A DNA stretch of 64,000 nucleotides from Sphingobium sp. TKS (GTDB lineage Bacteria > Pseudomonadota > Alphaproteobacteria > Sphingomonadales > Sphingomonadaceae). Below are positions 27,078 to 35,740 of the stretch, piece after piece. Where the stretch lies: contig NZ_CP005084.1 in the NCBI RefSeq assembly GCF_001563265.1, positions 53,501-117,500 of the forward strand, in the 5' to 3' direction. The notes below the pieces were generated by a model. The model saw only the letters and a list, made by a program, of their open reading frames with translations. It did no database searches and was not told the origin of the DNA. Position numbers and translations under genes: made by a program. Each line of letters opens with the position of its first letter. Positions within the stretch are counted from its first letter, which is position 1.

Positions 27078-27776
27078 ATGAACCATCGTTTCTTGCTGAT
27101 CCTTTCGGCGTTGAGCGGCGTCGCTGCTTGCGCGAGCAATAATGTCGGCGCCGGCCTGCCCAGCGGCGGAACGGCATATAACCTCGTTCCTGCGGCGATC
27201 AGCAATGTCGCGCCCGCAGAATACCGAATCGGTCCGCTGGACGCCCTTGACATCACCGTGCTTCAGGAGCCGGATCTTTCGACCAAGGCGGCGCCAGTCG
27301 ACGCGTTCGGCAATGTCAACCTGACGCTGATCGGTGACGTTCGGGCGAGCGGCAAGACCGCCAGCGAACTGGCGAAGGAAGTCGCCGGCCGCTATGGCCA
27401 GAAATACCTCAAAAATCCTCAGGTTTCCGTCGTCGTCGCCAAGCCGGTGGCGCAGAAGGTCGCCGTGCAGGGCGAGGTCACCCAGCCCGGCGTCTATCCG
27501 ATCGAAGGTCCGACGACTTTGCTCGGCGCACTTTCGCTGGCGAAGGGCGAAACGGAGTATGCGGCGCTCAACGACGTGGTCGTGTTCCGACTGGTCAACG
27601 GACAGCGGGAGGGAGCGGTTTTCGACATCCGCCAGATCCGCAGCGGCAAGGCGCCCGATCCCCAAATCAGGTCCGATGACGTGATCGTCGTCGGCTATTC
27701 GGAAGGCCGCAGAACGTGGCGTGACATCACGACCGGATTTCCGATCCTGAACATCTTCCGGTTCCGGCCTTTCTAG
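27078..27776 (+). CDS. Wza-type polysaccharide export lipoprotein
   Basis: A protein of about 232 aa. The start is taken at the ATG at 27078 (MNHRFLLILSALSGVAAC), giving a lipoprotein signal with the lipobox VAAC; an upstream ATG at 27063 is in frame. The poly-export domain (YRIGPLDALDITVLQEPDLS, about 50-130) is followed by a SLBB domain (VAVQGEVTQPGVYPIEGPT, about 135-155). It forms the outer-membrane and periplasmic export channel and is followed after 15 bp by the chain-length/kinase gene. It is shorter than E. coli Wza (379 aa), like other alphaproteobacterial BexD/GumB-type forms. Confidence 0.9.
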   Translation: MNHRFLLILSALSGVAACASNNVGAGLPSGGTAYNLVPAAISNVAPAEYRIGPLDALDITVLQEPDLSTKAAPVDAFGNVNLTLIGDVRASGKTASELAKEVAGRYGQKYLKNPQVSVVVAKPVAQKVAVQGEVTQPGVYPIEGPTTLLGALSLAKGETEYAALNDVVVFRLVNGQREGAVFDIRQIRSGKAPDPQIRSDDVIVVGYSEGRRTWRDITTGFPILNIFRFRPF

Positions 27777-27791
27777 CGACAGGGGATAACC

Positions 27792-30044
27792 ATGCACGGC
27801 AAGACTCTTGCGCTGACGCCCCAGAACGACCAGTTGGTCAGGGTCGACGATGACCGGCTTATCCAGTCCTATGCCGAATATGATCCCGGTGTTCCCACCC
27901 GGGGGATCGACCTTCTGGCCCTTTGGTGGATGCTTGTCCGCAATCGCGTGATGATGCTCGCCATCGTGCTGGTTGCTTTTGTCATTGGCCTGGCAAGCAT
28001 CTGGTTGCCCAAGCCGGTCTATACCGCGCAGGCAACCATTCAGATCGAACCGCAGACCGCGCGCATTCTCGGCACCGAGAATATCACGCCCGACCCTGGG
28101 AGCTCGGAGAACAACAGGATGCTCCAGACCCAGGTCGACCTGTTGGGAAGCCGCTCCACCGCGCAGCACGTCGCGCGTCAACTCAATCTGGTCAACGACC
28201 CCCAATTTCTTCGGGAGGCGGGACTGGAGAATGAACCGGCCGGCGATTTCCGCGCCGCAATGGTGACGAGCGCGCTGCAGGAAAAGCTGAACCTTTCCTC
28301 ACCGCGGGACACCCGGCTGATCGCCGTTCAATATGACAGTCACGATCCGGCGCGTGCCGCACGGATCGCCAACAGCTTCGCCGAGACGTTCATCAATGAC
28401 AGCCTGCAACGGCGGCTCGACACCTTCACCTATTCGCGCAACTTCCTTCACCGGCAGTTGGGCGAGACCAAGGGACGGCTCGAGAAGTCGGAGAGCAGTC
28501 TGGTCCGTTACGCCCTCTCCGCGGGTCTCGTGGACGCCGGCAATGCCGCGGGAATAGCCGGGAGCGATGGCGAACGGCGGTCCATCACCACCGCGAGTCT
28601 GGTGGACCTCAATAGCGCTTATTCACAGGCGCAGACGAACCGGATGCAGGCGCAGGAGCGTTGGGAGCAGGCAATGGCTACGCCAGCCATGAGCCTTCCA
28701 GAAGTGCTCAGCAACCCCGCGATCCAGAACCTTACCCGTCAACGGGCCGAGCTGGAAGCGACGTTGCAGCAGGAACGGCAACGTCGCCAGGACGATCATC
28801 CGGCGATCATGCAGGCCAAGGCCCAGATTGCCGAGATGGACCGCCAGATCGGGGCCATCGCCGGGGGCGTTCGCGCGTCCATCGGCAATCAATTTCGCGT
28901 GGCGGCCGGACAAGAGGCGGCGCTCAGGGGCAGCGTCGGTGCGCTCAAGGCCGCGACCTTCGCCGAGCAGGGCAAGGACGTGCGCTACAACATCCTGAAG
29001 CGCGAGGTGGATACCAACCGCAACCTCTACAACACCCTGCTACAGCGTTATAGCGAAGTGAGTACGCAGGTGGCGAACACGACCAATCCCATCTCGATCA
29101 TCGACCGGGCGCAGATGCCCTCGTCGCCATCCTATCCGCGGCCTGCGCTGAACATGGCGCTTGCGAGCCTGGCGGGCGTCGCGCTGGCGCTCGTGGCAGG
29201 CTTCGTCCGTACCCGGATGGACGACAAGGTGCACGGACCGACGGACGTGGAGAGCGACTTCCGTACCCCTCTGCTGGGCGTCGTACCGTTGCTCAAGGGT
29301 GACGAGAGCATCGCTGAAGCGATGGACGATCCGCTATCCGCCGTGACGGAGGCGCACCATGCCATCTGCCTCGCGCTCAATCCTATCGTCCAAACTCCCG
29401 AGCATAGCGTGTTGTTGTTGACCAGCAGCAGCTCGAACGAGGGCAAATCGACCATTGCCGTCAAGATTGCTTCGAGTCTTGCCGCCACCGGCAAGAAAGT
29501 GCTGGTCATCGACGGCGACATGCGTCGCGGGTCGCTTCACAAGCTCCTTGGCCTTGCGAACCAATTCGGCCTTACCGACCTGCTGGCGAAAGGGAGCGGT
29601 GAAGGTCTCATGGACGCGGTGCAATATTGCGAGCATCACGGGTTTTCGGTGCTGTCGCGCGGCGGCCGGTCGTCGGTCAATCCGGCCGAGCTTCTGGCGA
29701 GCAGCCGTTTTGCGGCGCTGCTGGATGAAGCGGCCGGTCTGTATGACGCGATAGTCCTCGATGGCCCGCCGGTCCTGGGGCTTGCCGATGCCCCGCGCAT
29801 TGGCGGGATGGCGGATGCGACGGTATTCGTCGTCGAGGCCAACCGGACGTCCAAGGCGGATGTGAGGATCGCGCTGAAGCGGCTTGGCGATGCCGGCGCC
29901 GACCAGATCGGACTGGTCATCAGCAAATATGACCCGGCCAAGGATACCGGCGCCTATGGCTATGCATATCGTTACGATTATCCCTTGGATGAAGATCAAA
30001 TCGCCGGCGAAAATTCGCCTCGCCAGCTGCTGAAGGAGGTGTGA
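27792..30044 (+). CDS. Wzc-type polysaccharide co-polymerase / BY tyrosine kinase
   Basis: A 750-aa protein fusing a Wzz/GNVR periplasmic domain and a cytoplasmic BY-kinase. The first TM is at about 51-71 (MMLAIVLVAFVIGLASIWLP). A long coiled-coil region (about 200-430) is followed by the second TM (about 455-475). The kinase has Walker A SSSSNEGKST (about 544-553), Walker A' VLVIDGDMRR, and Walker B IVLDGPPVLG. A C-terminal tyrosine cluster (AYGYAYRYDYPLDED) is the site of autophosphorylation in the family. It controls chain length and export together with the Wza-type protein. The polymerase-like gene follows with overlap or near overlap. Confidence 0.92.
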   Translation: MHGKTLALTPQNDQLVRVDDDRLIQSYAEYDPGVPTRGIDLLALWWMLVRNRVMMLAIVLVAFVIGLASIWLPKPVYTAQATIQIEPQTARILGTENITPDPGSSENNRMLQTQVDLLGSRSTAQHVARQLNLVNDPQFLREAGLENEPAGDFRAAMVTSALQEKLNLSSPRDTRLIAVQYDSHDPARAARIANSFAETFINDSLQRRLDTFTYSRNFLHRQLGETKGRLEKSESSLVRYALSAGLVDAGNAAGIAGSDGERRSITTASLVDLNSAYSQAQTNRMQAQERWEQAMATPAMSLPEVLSNPAIQNLTRQRAELEATLQQERQRRQDDHPAIMQAKAQIAEMDRQIGAIAGGVRASIGNQFRVAAGQEAALRGSVGALKAATFAEQGKDVRYNILKREVDTNRNLYNTLLQRYSEVSTQVANTTNPISIIDRAQMPSSPSYPRPALNMALASLAGVALALVAGFVRTRMDDKVHGPTDVESDFRTPLLGVVPLLKGDESIAEAMDDPLSAVTEAHHAICLALNPIVQTPEHSVLLLTSSSSNEGKSTIAVKIASSLAATGKKVLVIDGDMRRGSLHKLLGLANQFGLTDLLAKGSGEGLMDAVQYCEHHGFSVLSRGGRSSVNPAELLASSRFAALLDEAAGLYDAIVLDGPPVLGLADAPRIGGMADATVFVVEANRTSKADVRIALKRLGDAGADQIGLVISKYDPAKDTGAYGYAYRYDYPLDEDQIAGENSPRQLLKEV

Positions 30045-30049
30045 CGGCA

Positions 30050-31477
30050 ATGTCGCCAGGTGCAAGGCGCGTGTCGTTGCGATCGCCGCAGATTTCGGCG
30101 CCCATTCTTGCAAACCCGCCAGCACAGGCAGGGAGCGGCTTTAGCGTCCTGGTCGCGGTGGCGGTACTCCTGCCGTTCTGGATTCCCCGGCCGCTGATGA
30201 CCGGCGAATTGTCTTTTGCCTTTGCAATGCCGTTCATTCTTGCGTTCTGGGCTTTGACGCAGCCTGCCTGGCCGGGAAGTTTCCGGCGGGCATTGCACGG
30301 CCGGTATGGCCGCGGCCTGTGGCTGGAAGCGCTTTGCGTCTGCGTGGTCATGATGATGGCCTTCATGTCCATGTTGGTTTCGCCAGTGCCGCTACGCGCC
30401 TTTCGGGTTATTCTGCCGATGACCTATGCGATCTGCGCGCTGATCCTGTTTTCCCGTATGCCGTCCCACTTGCAGCGACGAATGGTTTTCGCGCTGCTGT
30501 TTTCGGGAGTGCTGGTCTTCGGCATCGCCATCGGGCTGTCGCAGACCGGCTGGGGCCGTTCGATCGTCATGCGCGATTATCGCTTCCTCGCCTTTTTCGA
30601 GAAGCCAAACCAGTTGGGTGTCGCGGTCATGGCAGTCTGGCCGCTGTCCATCGCGCTGCTGCTGAATGCCCGGACAGCCATGTCTCGCCTATTGTGCACG
30701 ATCATGCTCCTGGTCCTGGCGACCGCGATCTTCATGAGCGGCACCAAGACCGCACTGGCACTCGGTTTCGTCTCGGCGGCGCTGACGTGGCTCTACCATG
30801 GCAGTCGCAGCGGCAGCCTGGACAAGACGCTATTCAAGCTGTCTGTCATTCTGTGCGGGATCGCGTTCGCTGTGCCCGCGACCCTGTGGGTGCTGAGCTG
30901 GGCCAGTCCGGATTTCTTCAGGCGGGTGAACAGCATTTTGACCTATGGCCTGTGGGAATTTCCCAGCATGCAGACGCGCGACATGGTATGGAAGGAGTCG
31001 ATCCAGATCGGCCTCGACCATCCCCTGCTCGGGGAGGGCGCGGGGACGCGGGTGTACCGTTACGCTCATTCGCATAATATGTTTCTCGACTATTTCCGTG
31101 GAATGGGCGTTTTTGGCCTGGCGGCAGCGGTCGCACTGGTGCTGAGCGCCGTCAGCCGCGGCGCCAATTTCCTCCTTGCCACCTTGCCCAAGGGGCAGGT
31201 CGATCGGGAATCGGACACAATCGTGGCTGGCATGTATCTGGGCGCAATCTTTTACCTGATTGGGAACCAGCTCAGCGATTCCTTCTCGCCGACGACGGCG
31301 TTCCTGTTCTGGATCATGTATCTTGGCGCTTATTTTACCGCGCCGCCCCTGAACTCGGTCGCGCGACCGCCCTTGAATTTGGTCAAGCGCCCGGTTGGTC
31401 AGCCGTCGACCTCGGGATGGGCACCCCGCGCGAGACGCCCCGGTTCGAACCTGCAGGATGCTGCCCAGCCGGTCTGA
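30050..31477 (+). CDS. O-antigen ligase/Wzy-type polymerase membrane protein
   Basis: A protein of about 475 aa with around 11 hydrophobic segments and a large periplasmic loop before the last helices (GLDHPLLGEGAGTRVYRYAHSHNMFLDYFRG...). The H-x-H-N region after a G-rich stretch is characteristic of the Wzy_C/WaaL family. ATG 30050 lies 11 bases after AAGGAGGT and is preferred; GTG 30041, which overlaps the upstream stop, is an alternative. It probably polymerises the repeat units of the exopolysaccharide. Sequence alone does not separate polymerase from ligase. Confidence 0.82.
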   Translation: MSPGARRVSLRSPQISAPILANPPAQAGSGFSVLVAVAVLLPFWIPRPLMTGELSFAFAMPFILAFWALTQPAWPGSFRRALHGRYGRGLWLEALCVCVVMMMAFMSMLVSPVPLRAFRVILPMTYAICALILFSRMPSHLQRRMVFALLFSGVLVFGIAIGLSQTGWGRSIVMRDYRFLAFFEKPNQLGVAVMAVWPLSIALLLNARTAMSRLLCTIMLLVLATAIFMSGTKTALALGFVSAALTWLYHGSRSGSLDKTLFKLSVILCGIAFAVPATLWVLSWASPDFFRRVNSILTYGLWEFPSMQTRDMVWKESIQIGLDHPLLGEGAGTRVYRYAHSHNMFLDYFRGMGVFGLAAAVALVLSAVSRGANFLLATLPKGQVDRESDTIVAGMYLGAIFYLIGNQLSDSFSPTTAFLFWIMYLGAYFTAPPLNSVARPPLNLVKRPVGQPSTSGWAPRARRPGSNLQDAAQPV

Positions 31478-31590
31478 GAAACGCTCCAGGAGCCTGGGTC
31501 GGGATGAGCTCGAGCATTTTTGAAGTCTGGGGGAAGAGCTGACGGCTCGCAAAATACGGAAAACAAAAGACTGAGGGAGCGTGATGCGAC

Positions 31591-33603
31591 TCAATCCAGT
31601 CGAATCATGCTTCCTGATCTCACCCCATTGCGACCGTCGCGCTCGAGCTGGGAGAGATGGTCACTGATATGTTTGGCGCGGTCCAGCGGAGTGTCGCCGC
31701 CGTCGCTCGGAATACGAAGCAGCCGGCCCGTAAGGTGTCGGCGCTTGAGTTCTCCTTCGATCTCATCGGCAATATGCTCGATGGCCTCTTCGCCCCGCGC
31801 CCAGAGAGAGATGTCCGCGATGGATTCCGCGCTCTGGAACCGCGATGTGTGCCGCCGTCGCTGCGCAAGCCGTTGCCGTGCGACGGCGGTAGGAGCCTCG
31901 ACGTGGATGAAGAGGGTTTCGCCGATCCAGCCGTCCAGCCGATCGAACACCGGTTTGGCGGGGGCGGCATCGTGCCCGTGATGGATGCGTGCGGTCCAGA
32001 TCGCCTGCGCCAAACCCTGATCGGCAATCAGCAGGCCGTTATGGCCTTGTCGCAAATGCATTGCCAGCACCGACAGGAAGTTCCAACGGGTCTTCGCTGC
32101 ATCCTTGCCGCCCCGCTTATGCGGGGTAAGTCCGCGCGACGCGAAGAAGATTGCGCGGGGGCTGCTAAAAAAGACCGGGGCGAGCAGGGCGAGGCGTCTC
32201 AGCGACCTGCGCAGGAAGGACAATTCATCGCCCATCGCATCGCGGCTAAAGCGCACCGGCGCCCGCTGCTCGCGCAAGAGACCGAGGAGTTTACGCGCGA
32301 CCGTCGTCTTGCCAGACCCCGGAAGTCCGAGGAACTCGATCGTCGTGATCGGCAGCTGCTGTGCAACATTGCCCGTCAGCGCACTGGCATAGGCGCGGTC
32401 GATCCGTTCTCCCATCCTTTCCTCGCGCCAGGACGAAACATCCGTTGATCGGGCGCCGTCCTGCAGTCGGGCAAGGCGGTCAGGCGAGTCCAACAGGGCG
32501 AATATCTGTGCCGCAGTCATGGTGAGGTCATCGGCGTCGGTGATGATCCCGTTGATATTGTCTGCGACGATTTCCTCGATCCCCGGCAGCCGCGCTACCA
32601 CCAGCGGCTTGCCCCCGGCGATCGCCTGGACTGCCGTGCGCGGCAGCCCCTCCCGCTCGGCCGAATGCACGCACAGGTCGGTGAGCGCGATCAGTTCCCA
32701 CGGCGCCGGATCGTGGCCGAGGAAACGGACCTTGTCCGCAATGCCGAGAATATGAGCCTCCTCCTCGCACCGAAGGCGTTCCGGCCCATCGCCGGCAAAA
32801 AGCAGACATGCATCACTACGCTCGCGGAGCCCTTCCGCCATTGCGCGAAGCAATGGCAGTTGGCGCTTCCGTTCCTCAAACGCGGCTATCTTGAGAATGA
32901 AGCGGGGCCGTTCCTTTCCATTCCAGCCGCCGATGCGGCTTCGCCAGTCGGAAGGAGGGACTGCGGAAATAAAGCGATCGAGCGGCATTCCGCTGTGGAT
33001 TACCTGAATTGGCACACTCCCGCCGATGCCCGCATCGAGATAAGCCTGCTGCATCCCGCGACTGACGGCGATCAGCAGGTGGGTGAACCGCGCGCAGGCC
33101 CGCTCCGCATCGACATAGAGCAGGCGCTGCCCACCGCTCACCGCGACAAATGGGGCGATGTGGATGGTGTGCACAATCAGCGGCACTCGGGCAGCGGCGG
33201 CGGCCACCCTGCCGACGATCCCCGCCTTGCTCTCGTGCGTGTGAACAATGTCCGGCTGAAGTTGTCGGTAGAGCTGGCGCAAGTCGCGTACTGCCACGAA
33301 GTCTGCAAGAGGGTTTATGGGGTGGATGAGGCTGTCCATATTGATAAGCCGGATACGGTCACCGATGCGCTTGGCCCAGATCGGGTTGGCGCCAGGGCCG
33401 TGGATCAACGTCACCCGGTGGCCGCATTCCGCCTGATGGAGGCAGGTTGCGACCGTATTCTCCTCCGCACCACCAAGCACAAGACGGGTGATGACGTGGA
33501 CGATGTTGAGTGGACGAACCGGCGATGGCTCTGCTGGGCAGGGCGGGAGAGCGGGTTGGATGCCGCTCCAATTGGCCGCTTCGTGCGTTCGAAGGAACAG
33601 CAT
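31591..33603 (-). CDS. GT4 glycosyltransferase fused to a P-loop kinase-like domain
   Basis: A 670-aa protein. Residues about 30-410 are a GT-B family 4 transferase: NIVHVITRLVLGGAEENTV (N-domain), SRGMQQAYLDAGI, ILKIAAFEERKRQLPLLRA, and the nucleotide-sugar motif SAEREGLPRTAVQAIAGGKP. From about 420 a P-loop NTPase begins (IEFLGLPGSGKTTVARKLL, P-loop about 425-433). It continues with a lid-like HVEAPTAVARQRLAQRRRHTSRF near 580-605, reminiscent of small-molecule kinases. A GT4-kinase fusion is uncommon. Convergent to the polymerase gene. The kinase half might phosphorylate a sugar acceptor or lipid-linked intermediate; substrate unknown. Confidence 0.78.
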   Translation of the reverse strand: MLFLRTHEAANWSGIQPALPPCPAEPSPVRPLNIVHVITRLVLGGAEENTVATCLHQAECGHRVTLIHGPGANPIWAKRIGDRIRLINMDSLIHPINPLADFVAVRDLRQLYRQLQPDIVHTHESKAGIVGRVAAAAARVPLIVHTIHIAPFVAVSGGQRLLYVDAERACARFTHLLIAVSRGMQQAYLDAGIGGSVPIQVIHSGMPLDRFISAVPPSDWRSRIGGWNGKERPRFILKIAAFEERKRQLPLLRAMAEGLRERSDACLLFAGDGPERLRCEEEAHILGIADKVRFLGHDPAPWELIALTDLCVHSAEREGLPRTAVQAIAGGKPLVVARLPGIEEIVADNINGIITDADDLTMTAAQIFALLDSPDRLARLQDGARSTDVSSWREERMGERIDRAYASALTGNVAQQLPITTIEFLGLPGSGKTTVARKLLGLLREQRAPVRFSRDAMGDELSFLRRSLRRLALLAPVFFSSPRAIFFASRGLTPHKRGGKDAAKTRWNFLSVLAMHLRQGHNGLLIADQGLAQAIWTARIHHGHDAAPAKPVFDRLDGWIGETLFIHVEAPTAVARQRLAQRRRHTSRFQSAESIADISLWARGEEAIEHIADEIEGELKRRHLTGRLLRIPSDGGDTPLDRAKHISDHLSQLERDGRNGVRSGSMIRLD

Positions 33604-33621
33604 GGCGGAGAGTCCTGTCGA

Positions 33622-34296
33622 TCAGGCTTCGGTTCCCGTGCGCCGAGTCACGCGCAGCGCTGCCAGGGCGGCGAGCCGGCTGTGGACCCCAAGCGTGCGG
33701 AATGCGGCATGAACATGCACCTTGACGGTGCTAGGCGAAATCCCAAGTTCGCGCGCGATGACCTTGTTGGTATGACCTGCCAAGAGGAGTCTGATCACCT
33801 GCTGCTCCCGATCCGTCAGCCCGGAAAGCGCCTCGAGGTTGATGGTCTCCTCGTCCTCGTTCTCGTCGCCCTGCGGGCGCTGGCGCTCAAGCAGTTCGGC
33901 TGGAACAAAGATGCCATCCTCTTCCACGGTTTGCAGCGCTTTGAGCAGTTCCGCGCCGTTCCCGATCTGCTTGGGGATAAAGCCGTGTGCGCCGGCGGAA
34001 ATAATGGACAGCACCTCGCGCAGATCCGTGCGGTCGGAAAAGACCGCCATGCGCATTGCGGGCTGCTTCTCGTGAAGTTCGCGTATCGTCGCCAGTCCCG
34101 AAGATCCAGGCAAGTCGAAGTCGAGAGCAAGGAAATCAACTGAAAATTCGGTAGACAATATTTTAGCGAGGCTGCCATAGTCGTGAACGCGAATGACCTT
34201 GGCGAATCCGACTTCTCGCCGGAGCATCGCTGCCAGACCGGCATTATAAAAAATATGTCGTTCAGCAACGACAGCGATCGAGCGAGTTTCGGTCAT
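33622..34296 (-). CDS. LuxR/NarL-family response regulator
   Basis: About 224 aa from the ATG at 34296; an upstream ATG at 34341 would add 15 residues. The receiver-like domain (about 5-120) keeps an Asp in FLALDFDLPGSSG but lacks the usual acidic pair at the N-terminus (IAVVAERHIFYNAG), so it may be atypical. The C-terminal LuxR HTH (about 155-215) reads LTDREQQVIRLLLAGHTNKV then ARELGISPSTVKVHVHAAF. It lies 18 bp upstream of the GT4-kinase gene on the same strand. A likely regulator of the polysaccharide island. A near-palindrome at 34375-34402 lies in its promoter region. Confidence 0.85.
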   Translation of the reverse strand: MTETRSIAVVAERHIFYNAGLAAMLRREVGFAKVIRVHDYGSLAKILSTEFSVDFLALDFDLPGSSGLATIRELHEKQPAMRMAVFSDRTDLREVLSIISAGAHGFIPKQIGNGAELLKALQTVEEDGIFVPAELLERQRPQGDENEDEETINLEALSGLTDREQQVIRLLLAGHTNKVIARELGISPSTVKVHVHAAFRTLGVHSRLAALAALRVTRRTGTEA

Positions 34297-34374
34297 GGTG
34301 TGCCGTCCGGCAGCCCCCTGGTCCATTAACAATTGTGACAAGAAGATGACGGCTAGAGTAGCAAGTTTTAACTA

Positions 34375-34402
34375 GGGGCGTAGTCTGGTTAATCTACTCC
34401 CC
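34375..34402. promoter_or_regulatory. Inverted repeat upstream of the LuxR-type regulator
   Basis: GGGGCGTAG (34375-34383) and CTACTCCCC (34394-34402) match as inverted arms with one mismatch, centres 19 bp apart, about 80 bp before the regulator start. The arrangement suits a dimeric HTH protein. The rest of 34297-34753 shows no gene; a 76-codon frame at 34490-34720 has no support. Confidence 0.45.
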
Positions 34403-34753
34403 AATCTAACCCATTCTATCTAGAAAGGTATAAGCGAAGAGATATAGGCGACTCGTCACTGCCATCGGACCTTCGGTCAAAGGTCGATCTTGCGCAGCAC
34501 ATGGACGTCGCTTCTCCACCCGGGTTCGGGATGTTGCGAGCAATGGGCGTCGTGCAAGTCGTTATTGTCAGAGGGGACATGGTCCCACTCGGACAAATAT
34601 TGTCACCGCGATTGCGGGATAATCGGCCGGCAGCCGACGGTAACCGAATGCGTGACCGTCAAGCACAAGTCCCTTCACCGGCACTCTGGAGCGCGCTGTT
34701 GCGCCCCCGGCGCCCACTGAGCACCTTCTTAAGACAGGCACGGACGTGCGGAC

Positions 34754-35110
34754 CTACGGCAGCATCCCGCGACGTAGCGTGTAGGCTATCATGTGCGTGC
34801 GGTTGCGCGTCCGAGTCTTAAGTCGCGCATTCTCGATGTGCCGTTCAACCGTGCAGGGCGAAATTGACAATTTCAGGGCCACTTCCTTGGCCGAGAGACC
34901 CAAGGCGATGAAGCCCAGAACTTCTGTCTCGCGATCAGTTAGTTGGACTGTCTCCGTTGCGAAGCGATACATGATAATCTCCTCTAACTCTTCATAGTAT
35001 GCATTAGTCTCCGCAAATTGCCATTGGCGCATTTTGTTTATCACTTTAGCTATGGCCAAAAGATATAAAGAAAAGGCGATGGATTGAACTATTCGGCTAG
35101 AGATTGTCAT
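34754..35110 (-). CDS. Small LuxR-type HTH protein
   Basis: A 118-aa protein with an N-terminal hydrophobic-leaning helix (IVQSIAFSLYLLAIAKVI, about 7-24) and a C-terminal LuxR HTH (about 55-115): LTDRETEVLGFIALGLSAKE then VALKLSISPCTVERHIENAR. There is no receiver or autoinducer-binding domain. Single-domain LuxR proteins of this kind act as direct transcription factors. It stands at the end of the polysaccharide island beside another LuxR-type gene, suggesting island-specific control. The N-terminal hydrophobic stretch could dock it at a partner or at the membrane; this is uncertain. Confidence 0.72.
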   Translation of the reverse strand: MTISSRIVQSIAFSLYLLAIAKVINKMRQWQFAETNAYYEELEEIIMYRFATETVQLTDRETEVLGFIALGLSAKEVALKLSISPCTVERHIENARLKTRTRNRTHMIAYTLRRGMLP

Positions 35111-35184
35111 GGACTTGAGAATCGATAAGATTCAAAGACTTGTCATGAACACTTGACGCAAGTCTTGCTCGCCCTACCCGCTGC

Positions 35185-35358
35185 TGCAACGGGCGGACGC
35201 CGGCCAGCGGAGACACAGCCTTCGCGAGTTATTCTATGCACTGCGTTATATCGGCAAAACCGGGGCGTCATGGCGCTGGATGTCGAGCGACCCGCTGTTC
35301 GTCGATAAGGTCCACGATATCGTCGGCCTCTATCTGTCGTCGCCCAATAAACGCGAGC
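35185..35358 (+). pseudogene. Chimeric remnant of IS5- and IS630-type transposases
   Basis: One continuous frame reads HSLRELFYALRYIGKTGASW, an IS5-type (DUF4096) N-terminal motif, to about 35283. It then passes directly into SSDPLFVDKVHDIVGLYLSS, a segment of an IS630-type transposase equivalent to LSSDPQFIEKVRDIVGLFLD in the copy at 17866-18984. Neither gene is complete. This is debris of two elements joined by recombination or deletion. Confidence 0.6.
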
Positions 35359-35370
35359 ATAGAGCGGGAG

Positions 35371-35605
35371 TCAGCTTAGAATCACGAAGCGCCAGTAATT
35401 GGCATTCCTGTCGGCAAAGCTGTGGAATGTAATCGCGACAAAAATCGTGATTTCAGCAGCGTCTAGCCCCTTCAGTCTAAGATGAGCCGAGCCCAAATCC
35501 ATCTTCGTCACAACTTCGATTAATCCCTTGATGATAGGCTGGATCACGAGAGTTCGGCGAGTTGCCCTGAGCTCGAAAATATCCCTACCAATGATAGATC
35601 CACAT
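35371..35605 (-). pseudogene. C-terminal remnant of an unidentified protein
   Basis: An open minus-strand frame of about 75 codons ends at 35371. It has good coding character (GRDIFELRATRRTLVIQPII, LRLKGLDAAEITIFVAITFH, SFADRNANYWRFVILS) but no ATG, GTG or TTG near its 5' end; an in-frame stop bounds it near 35618. It looks like the surviving end of a gene cut by the adjacent mobile debris. No family recognised. Confidence 0.3.
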
Positions 35606-35663
35606 GTTGCGCTTGATCATATGGGGAGCGGGCCTGCGGCATTGAGGCAGGTCAAATTGCCGG

Positions 35664-35677
35664 TTGCGCAGGATCAA
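35664..35677 (+). promoter_or_regulatory. FNR/FixK-type box upstream of ompW
   Basis: TTGCGCAGGATCAA differs from the FNR/FixK consensus TTGA-N6-TCAA at one position. Its centre is about 70 bp upstream of the ompW start, a plausible class II activator position. E. coli ompW is known to respond to oxygen through FNR. The regulator at 36665 lies downstream on the same strand. Confidence 0.5.
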
Positions 35678-35740
35678 TGCCGGCCTCGCTGCGGTGCGGC
35701 AGGAGAGCGGCACTGACAACAGGGATGGAGTTTCAAGGAC

